A stretch of DNA of 64,000 bases from Streptomyces virginiae (lineage in GTDB: Bacteria; Actinomycetota; Actinomycetes; Streptomycetales; Streptomycetaceae). Position numbers and translations under genes: made by a program. The notes under the pieces were generated by a model that saw nothing but the letters and a program-made list of their open reading frames with translations, searched no databases and was not told where the DNA came from. Of this stretch, positions 59,100 through 64,000 are shown in pieces. The stretch spans positions 62,001 through 126,000 of the forward strand of contig NZ_JOAK01000012.1 in assembly GCF_000720455.1 (NCBI RefSeq), written 5' to 3'. Positions within the stretch are counted from its first letter, which is position 1. Each line of letters opens with the position of its first letter.

Positions 59100-60431
59100 T
59101 CAGCCCCTCAGCCTAACCCTCCGGGCCGGGGCTGACCGTTCCACCAGCAAGGCGCCTCCCAACGCCATGGCGATCGCGGCGGGTGCGGTGACCGGGAAGG
59201 CGATGAGGGTGGCGCTGTGGCCGTCGAGGAGGCCGCCGAGGCCGGTCATGGACAGGCCCAGGACGCCGAGCAGGCACAGGGTGATCCCGAGGGCGGCGAC
59301 AGGTCCGGCGGCGGCTCCCGCCGGTTCGGCCGGGCGGGCGGGAGCGGGCGCCTCGAAGCGGCGCAGGAGGACGACGAACACGCCGGTCAGCGCGGCCGCG
59401 GCCAGGATCCGTACGGGGACCTGCGCCCACCAGGCGGCGGTGGCGGGAGCGGGGAGGTCCATGCCGAGGGCGAGCTGGGCCCCGTACACGGCGAGCATCG
59501 CGGTGAGGTGCCAGAGGAAGGCGGTCATGGCGACCCCGTTGGCGGCGACGACCGTACGCCACACGCGCGGGCGCTCCAGCCAGGCGCCGGCGGGCCGGGC
59601 GGCGAGCTGTACGGCGCCGACGAGCCACAGGCCGTGGCAGAGCAGGGCCAGGGTGGGCGGGGCCATGTTGGAGACCTTCTCGCCGGGCATCCCGACCATG
59701 GACAGCGGGTACGGGCCGCAGGCGACCAGCAGCGCGGCCCCGGCGAGGCCGGCGGCGGCGAGGACGGCGGGCCGGCGGATCCGGCCGTCGGCGCGCAGGA
59801 AGCCGAGCTGGTGGACGGCGAGCCAGACGAGGGCGAAGTTCAGGAACTCCACGTACGGCACGCCGAACGCGAAGCGCAGTACGTCGACCAGCGCGGCGGC
59901 GCCGGCCAGCGCGGCGAAGGCCGCCCAGCCGTGGCGTTCGTGCAGCTTCAGCAGCGGCGGAGTGAAGGCGACCATGGCCAGGTAGATCCCGATGAACCAC
60001 AGCGGCTGGGTGACCAGCCGCAGGGCGGCGCCGGTCAGCGTTCCACCGCCGTGGCCGGCGAGCTGCACGGCGAGCGCGACCGCGGCCCACACCAGGACGA
60101 AGGCGAGGGTGGGCCGCAGCAGCCGGCGCAACCGGGCCCGCAGGAAGGCGGCGTAGACGGAGCCTTCGCCGCGGCGGGCCAGGGAACGGTAGGAGAGGGC
60201 GTGCGAGAAGCCGCCGACGAAGAAGAAGACGGGCATGATCTGCAGCGCCCAGGTGAGCACCTGCAGGGCGGGCACGAGGGCGAGCAGGTTCCCTATGCCG
60301 TCCCCGCTGACCGCGGCCATCAGCCAGTGCCCGGCGATGACGGTGCCGAGCGAGGCGACGCGCAACAGGTCGACGTACCGGTCGCGGTCGGCGGGGGTGG
60401 CGGCGGCGATGTCGCGTGCGCTGGCTGTCAT
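59100..60431 (-). CDS. Acyltransferase-3 family membrane protein
   Basis: 443-aa integral membrane protein with about 11-12 helices that transfers acyl groups to extracytoplasmic carbohydrates or other acceptors. Family motifs are RYVDLLRVASLGTVIAGHWLM at the start (with the conserved RxxD...H), FFFVGGFSHALSYRSLARRG, RLLRPTLAFVLVWAA and ALLCHGLWLVGAVQLA. The C-terminal Ala-rich helices are less conserved. Start ATG 60431. The substrate is unknown. It lies 28 bp upstream of the ABC-F start on the same strand. Confidence 0.87.
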   Translation of the reverse strand: MTASARDIAAATPADRDRYVDLLRVASLGTVIAGHWLMAAVSGDGIGNLLALVPALQVLTWALQIMPVFFFVGGFSHALSYRSLARRGEGSVYAAFLRARLRRLLRPTLAFVLVWAAVALAVQLAGHGGGTLTGAALRLVTQPLWFIGIYLAMVAFTPPLLKLHERHGWAAFAALAGAAALVDVLRFAFGVPYVEFLNFALVWLAVHQLGFLRADGRIRRPAVLAAAGLAGAALLVACGPYPLSMVGMPGEKVSNMAPPTLALLCHGLWLVGAVQLAARPAGAWLERPRVWRTVVAANGVAMTAFLWHLTAMLAVYGAQLALGMDLPAPATAAWWAQVPVRILAAAALTGVFVVLLRRFEAPAPARPAEPAGAAAGPVAALGITLCLLGVLGLSMTGLGGLLDGHSATLIAFPVTAPAAIAMALGGALLVERSAPARRVRLRG

Positions 60432-60513
60432 GGCCCCACGATGTCCGCCGCCCCGCCCCCGCCGACAGGGTGCGGGTACTCAACTCCGGTCTGAGTACGG
60501 GCGAGCCGCAGGG

Positions 60514-61425
60514 TCAGAGCGGCAGGACCGTGGCTCCCGGGGCGGGGGACGAGGCCGTGTGGGTGGCGCGGCAGGTGCCGGAGGCGTCGAGGACGGACGC
60601 GACCTTGGCCGCGGCCTCCTCGTCGGCGACCAGGAAGGCCGTCGTCGGGCCCGAGCCGGAGACCAGCGCGGCCAGGGCGCCGGCTCCGAGCCCCGCGTCC
60701 AGGGTCGCCCGCAGCGCGGGCCGCAGGGAGAGGGCGGCCGGCTGGAGGTCGTTGGCCAGGGTGACGGCCAGCGCGCCCGGGTCGCCGGAGGCGAGGGCGG
60801 CGAGGAGGGCCGGGGAGGCCGTGGGCTCGGGGATCTGCGCGCCCTCGGCGAGGCGGTCGAACTCGCGGAACACCGCCGGCGTGGACAGGCCGCCGTCGGC
60901 CACCGCGAACACCCAGTGGAAGGAGCCGGCGGGAACCGGGGTGAGGACCTCGCCGCGGCCGGTGCCGAGCGCGGCGCCGCCGACGAGGCTGAAGGGGACG
61001 TCGCTGCCCAGTTCGGCGCAGATGTCGAGGAGTTCCTCGCGCGGGGTGTTCAGGCCCCACAGGGTGTCGCAGGCCAGGAGGGCCGCCGCGCCGTCGGCGC
61101 TGCCGCCCGCCATGCCGCCCGCGACCGGGATGTTCTTGGCGATGTGCAGGTGCACCAGCGGGGACAGGCCGTTGCGGGCCGCGAGGATCTCGGCGGCCCG
61201 CGCCGCCAGGTTGGTGCGGTCCAGCGGGACCTTGTCGGCGTCCGGGCCCTCGCACGTCACCGTCAGCGCGTCGGCCGCGGTCGCCGTCACCTCGTCGAAC
61301 AGGGAGACGGCGAGGAAGACGTTGGCCAGGTCGTGGAAGCCGTCGGGGCGGGCCGCGCCCACCGCCAGCCGGACGTTGACCTTCGCGGGGACCCGTACGG
61401 TGACGGGCGTCGTGCGCGGGCTCAC
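60514..61425 (-). CDS. ispE: 4-diphosphocytidyl-2-C-methyl-D-erythritol kinase
   Basis: 303-aa GHMP kinase, fourth step of the non-mevalonate isoprenoid pathway. The substrate region is [24 protein letters not shown], the ATP loop [18 protein letters not shown], and the C-terminal GHMP motif [13 protein letters not shown]. The GTG at 61425 overlaps the rsmA stop (GTGA, 61422-61425), so the two are translationally coupled, the usual rsmA-ispE order in actinobacteria. Confidence 0.95.
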   Translation of the reverse strand: MSPRTTPVTVRVPAKVNVRLAVGAARPDGFHDLANVFLAVSLFDEVTATAADALTVTCEGPDADKVPLDRTNLAARAAEILAARNGLSPLVHLHIAKNIPVAGGMAGGSADGAAALLACDTLWGLNTPREELLDICAELGSDVPFSLVGGAALGTGRGEVLTPVPAGSFHWVFAVADGGLSTPAVFREFDRLAEGAQIPEPTASPALLAALASGDPGALAVTLANDLQPAALSLRPALRATLDAGLGAGALAALVSGSGPTTAFLVADEEAAAKVASVLDASGTCRATHTASSPAPGATVLPL

Positions 61426-62333
61426 AGGGCGGGCCTCTCCGGGGCGGGCTTGTGCTCGGCGATCGCGGCGAACTGCTCCACCGTCAGGGACTCCCCGCGG
61501 GCCTGCGGGGAGACGCCCGCGGCGACCAGCGCGGCCTCCGCGCCGGCCGCGGAGCCGGCCCAGCCGGCCAGCGCGGCGCGCAGGGTCTTGCGGCGCTGCG
61601 CGAACGCCGCGTCGACGACCGCGAACACTTCTTCCTTCGAGGCGCTGGTCCTGATCGGCTCGGTGCGGCGCACGAGGGAGACGAGCCCGGAGTCGACGTT
61701 CGGGGCGGGCCAGAAGACCTTGCGGCCGATGGCTCCGGCGCGCTTGACGTGCGCGTACCAGTTGGCCTTGACGGAGGGCACCCCGTAGACCTTGTTGCCG
61801 GGCTCGGCGGCCAGCCGGTCGGCGACCTCCGCCTGGACCATGACGAGGGTCCGCTCGATGCTCGGGAAGCGGTCGAGCATGGTCAGCAGGACGGGCACGG
61901 CCACGTTGTACGGCAGGTTCGCGACCAGCGCGGTCGGCGGCGGGCCGGGCAGCTCGGTGACCAGCATCGCGTCGGAGTGGACCAGCGCGAAGCGGTCCTT
62001 CTTCGCCGGCATGCGGGCCTCGATGGTGGCGGGCAGGGCGGCCGCGAGGATGTCGTCGATCTCGACGGCGACGACCCGGTCCGCGGCCTCCAGCAGCGCG
62101 AGCGTCAGCGAGCCGAGGCCGGGGCCGACCTCGACGACCACGTCGTCCGGGCGGACCTCTGCGGTGCGCACGATCCGGCGCACCGTGTTGGCGTCGATGA
62201 CGAAGTTCTGCCCCTTCTGCTTCGTCGGGCGTACGCCGAGGGCGGCGGCCAGCTCCCGGACGTCGGCGGGGCCGAGGAGGGCGTCGGGGGTGCTGGGGGC
62301 GGGGTTATCGGGCTGCTGCTCTGCGGTGCTCAC
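61422..62333 (-). CDS. rsmA: 16S rRNA (adenine1518-N6/adenine1519-N6)-dimethyltransferase
   Basis: 303-aa KsgA-type enzyme that dimethylates two adenines in helix 45 of 16S rRNA, a late checkpoint of 30S assembly; its loss gives kasugamycin resistance. Motifs are [21 protein letters not shown] loop [27 protein letters not shown] and the catalytic [15 protein letters not shown] (NLPY). The C-terminal domain has [15 protein letters not shown] and [16 protein letters not shown] 62333; the ribosome site is weak. It sits between rpfB and ispE. Confidence 0.95.
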   Translation of the reverse strand: MSTAEQQPDNPAPSTPDALLGPADVRELAAALGVRPTKQKGQNFVIDANTVRRIVRTAEVRPDDVVVEVGPGLGSLTLALLEAADRVVAVEIDDILAAALPATIEARMPAKKDRFALVHSDAMLVTELPGPPPTALVANLPYNVAVPVLLTMLDRFPSIERTLVMVQAEVADRLAAEPGNKVYGVPSVKANWYAHVKRAGAIGRKVFWPAPNVDSGLVSLVRRTEPIRTSASKEEVFAVVDAAFAQRRKTLRAALAGWAGSAAGAEAALVAAGVSPQARGESLTVEQFAAIAEHKPAPERPAL

Positions 62334-62408
62334 CGGTAAAGCGTCTCAGATCGGCCGAGTGGTCCTGACGACGACGTGAGCCCGCGGTGGAAGACGTGGG
62401 GCGGCGGC

Positions 62409-64000
62409 CTACGAGGTGAGCCTGCGTCCGCAGTGGGGCCACGGGCTCGCGCCCCGCTGCACGTAGAGCTTCTTCGCCCGGTAGGTCTGTTCCGCGGCCG
62501 GGGCGTCCTGGGGGCGGCCGCTTCCGCCGAGGCCCTGCCAGGTGCGGACGTCGAACTGGTACAGGCCGCCGTACGTCCCCGACGCGTCGGTGGCGGAGGC
62601 CCGGCCGCCGGACTCGCACTGGGCGAGGGCCCCCCAGTTGAGGCCGTCGGCGCCGGAGACGCTGCTCGGCAGCGACCTGGTGCCGACCCGGACGAGCTGG
62701 GTGACGGGCTCGCGCACCACCTCGTCGGCGATGGCGCGGGGCCTCTGCCGGACCCCGTTGACGGTGCGCAGGCTGTAGGTGACCCTGCGCGCACCGGGCC
62801 GGCCGGCGCGCTCGACGACCTCGGTCCCGGCGAACAGGTCGCCGTCTTTGACCTTCTCGGTCTCGAAGGGGATGCGCTCCTCGCGGACCTCGCGGGTGCC
62901 GGTGATCCGGAGCACGGTGACGGTCTGGCCGTCGCGCGGGAAGGCGGTGGGCGGCACGGAGGTGGTGTCCTGCCCCTGGAGGGTGATGCCGGCCTGGTCG
63001 AGGGCTTCCTGGACGGTGGCCGCGTTGGTGCGGATGGTGCGTTCGCGGCCGTCGGCCATGAAGGTGACGCTGCGCTCGGTGCGGACGCTGAGGGTCAGGC
63101 CGGCGCGCGGTACGGGGGCGGTGCGCGGCGCGGAGAGGTAGGCGCCCTCGGCGCGGATGCCGAACTGGCGCAGGGCGCCGTCGACGGTCCGGGCGGTGGT
63201 CCACACCTGGCGCTGCTGTCCGTCGAGGGTGAGTCTCAGGGGGCGGCCGTAGCGGACGACGATCTCCTCGCCGTCGTCGAGGGGTTCACCGGGGGCGGGG
63301 GCGACGAGGTCGTGGGGGCCGACGTCGAGGCCTTCCGCGGCGAGCAGTTCCTCGACGTCGCCGGCGAAGGTGTGCAGCTCCCGGGGGACTCCGTCCACGG
63401 TGAGGCGTACCGATTTGTCGGCGGCGACGAAGGCGGTCGTGCCGCCGGCGAGGAAGGCGACGACCAGGGCCTGCGGCACGATGCGCCGCCAGTTCCCGCC
63501 GGGGGTGCCGGGCGCGGCGGGGCCGAGGAGCACCGGTCCCGCGGCCCGGCGGCGGCCGTGCCCCGCCCCTGCGGGCACGGCGGCGGGGGCGGCGGGCCCG
63601 CGGCGCCGGCCGGTGCCGGCCGGGGGCTCCTCGACGGCGGTCCGGCCGCGGGCCCGGCGGCCCGGGGCGGCCGCGTCGGCGATGGTCGGGGTCGGGGTCG
63701 GGGTCGGTACGGGGGCGCGGCGGCGGCCGGTTCCCGGGGTCGGGGCCGGTCCGGGCCGTTCGCCGTCCCCGCCGTCGGCGTCCGCCCGGGCACCGGGTTC
63801 GGCGGCGCGCCGGCGGCGTCCGGCCCGCCGGTCCTCGGCGCGCGGGGCGGGGAGGGGCACGGCGGGTTCGGTGTCCCAGGAGGAGGGCCCTGCATCGGCC
63901 GGCACGAGGTCCCCGGGCCCCGGATCCCCGGTCCCGGGGTCGCCGGGCCGGGCATCGACGGCCGCGGGGTCACCGGCCCCGGGGTCGCCGGACCAGGGAT
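62409..64000 (-). CDS. rpfB: Resuscitation-promoting factor RpfB: DUF348/G5/Rpf (5' end uncertain, open to window edge)
   Basis: Membrane-anchored muralytic enzyme. The frame stays open to the right edge, with a possible GTG start at 63905, so the 5' end may lie outside. Counted from that GTG, a Pro/Arg-rich cytoplasmic region (1-135) precedes one helix (about 142-161, VPQALVVAFLAGGTTAFVAA). Three DUF348 units follow (SVRLTVDGVPRELHTFAGDVEELLAAEGL, then LRLTLDGQQRQVWTTARTVDGALRQFGI, then SVTFMADGRERTIRTNAATVQEALDQAGI), then a G5 domain (about 330-405, VREERIPFETEKVKDGDLFAG) and the Rpf domain (about 420-497, NWGALAQCESGGRASAT with catalytic Glu, GTYGGLYQFDVRTWQGLGG, WPHCGRRL). It has the same class of catalytic domain as rpfA and rpfC, but it is anchored rather than LysM-bound. 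Confidence 0.9.
   Translation of the reverse strand, partial: PWSGDPGAGDPAAVDARPGDPGTGDPGPGDLVPADAGPSSWDTEPAVPLPAPRAEDRRAGRRRRAAEPGARADADGGDGERPGPAPTPGTGRRRAPVPTPTPTPTIADAAAPGRRARGRTAVEEPPAGTGRRRGPAAPAAVPAGAGHGRRRAAGPVLLGPAAPGTPGGNWRRIVPQALVVAFLAGGTTAFVAADKSVRLTVDGVPRELHTFAGDVEELLAAEGLDVGPHDLVAPAPGEPLDDGEEIVVRYGRPLRLTLDGQQRQVWTTARTVDGALRQFGIRAEGAYLSAPRTAPVPRAGLTLSVRTERSVTFMADGRERTIRTNAATVQEALDQAGITLQGQDTTSVPPTAFPRDGQTVTVLRITGTREVREERIPFETEKVKDGDLFAGTEVVERAGRPGARRVTYSLRTVNGVRQRPRAIADEVVREPVTQLVRVGTRSLPSSVSGADGLNWGALAQCESGGRASATDASGTYGGLYQFDVRTWQGLGGSGRPQDAPAAEQTYRAKKLYVQRGASPWPHCGRRLTS

Overview
This 64 kb window is a piece of a Streptomyces (or very closely related actinomycete) core chromosome. 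The evidence is very high G+C with strong third-position bias, many GTG starts and one TTG start, three resuscitation-promoting-factor (Rpf) muralytic enzymes, Rex-type operators before ndh, a ydaO-type leader before rpfA, and a tRNA-Gln gene with no encoded CCA. From memory, the gene order follows the S. coelicolor SCO3091-SCO3150 region. I could not run an alignment to confirm this.

Layout. 1-6.5 kb: cfa (cut by the window edge), ndh with two candidate Rex operators, then an eno - ftsB/divIC - DUF501 - ppx block on the minus strand. 6.7-9 kb: rpfA, preceded by a c-di-AMP riboswitch, and rpfC. 9-13.4 kb: a lone cytochrome P450, a flavohemoprotein that looks leaderless, mazG and a SurA-like lipoprotein. 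13.6-23.6 kb: a YfhO-type membrane protein, a Ser/Thr kinase translationally coupled to a small membrane protein, mfd, and a DUF2079 membrane protein. 23.7-31.6 kb: a MacB-like ABC pair, an EmrB-type MFS pump, a membrane protein, a CGNR regulator and an alpha/beta hydrolase. 31.8-37.5 kb: a DivIVA-like coiled-coil protein, then two divergent gene pairs of polymorphic-toxin type. These comprise an Imm35-like + deaminase + SUKH-4 fusion, a WHH nuclease + SUKH fusion, and a YwqJ-type deaminase with a SUKH-3 partner. 37.5-37.9 kb: an intergenic repeat element.

37.9-48.5 kb: an orphan sensor kinase, tRNA-Gln(UUG), glmU-prs-rplY-pth, ppc, and an acyl desaturase-tetR pair. 48.5-53.6 kb: a VOC protein, tam/tamR with a visible MarR operator, two orphan LuxR-type response regulators (one lacking its phosphoacceptor) and galE. 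53.7-64 kb: two PQQ-propeller membrane paralogues, an ABC-F protein, an acyltransferase-3 protein, ispE-rsmA, and rpfB running off the right edge.

Most of the window is housekeeping: cell wall precursors and remodelling, central carbon and redox metabolism, ribosome and tRNA maintenance, and DNA repair. Perfect stem-loops separate most transcription units. The least explained part, and the best candidate for an undescribed system, is the cytosolic-looking deaminase/nuclease/SUKH cluster at 32.8-37.5 kb. None of its products shows a signal peptide or a secretion module, and two of them carry toxin-like and immunity-like domains in one chain.
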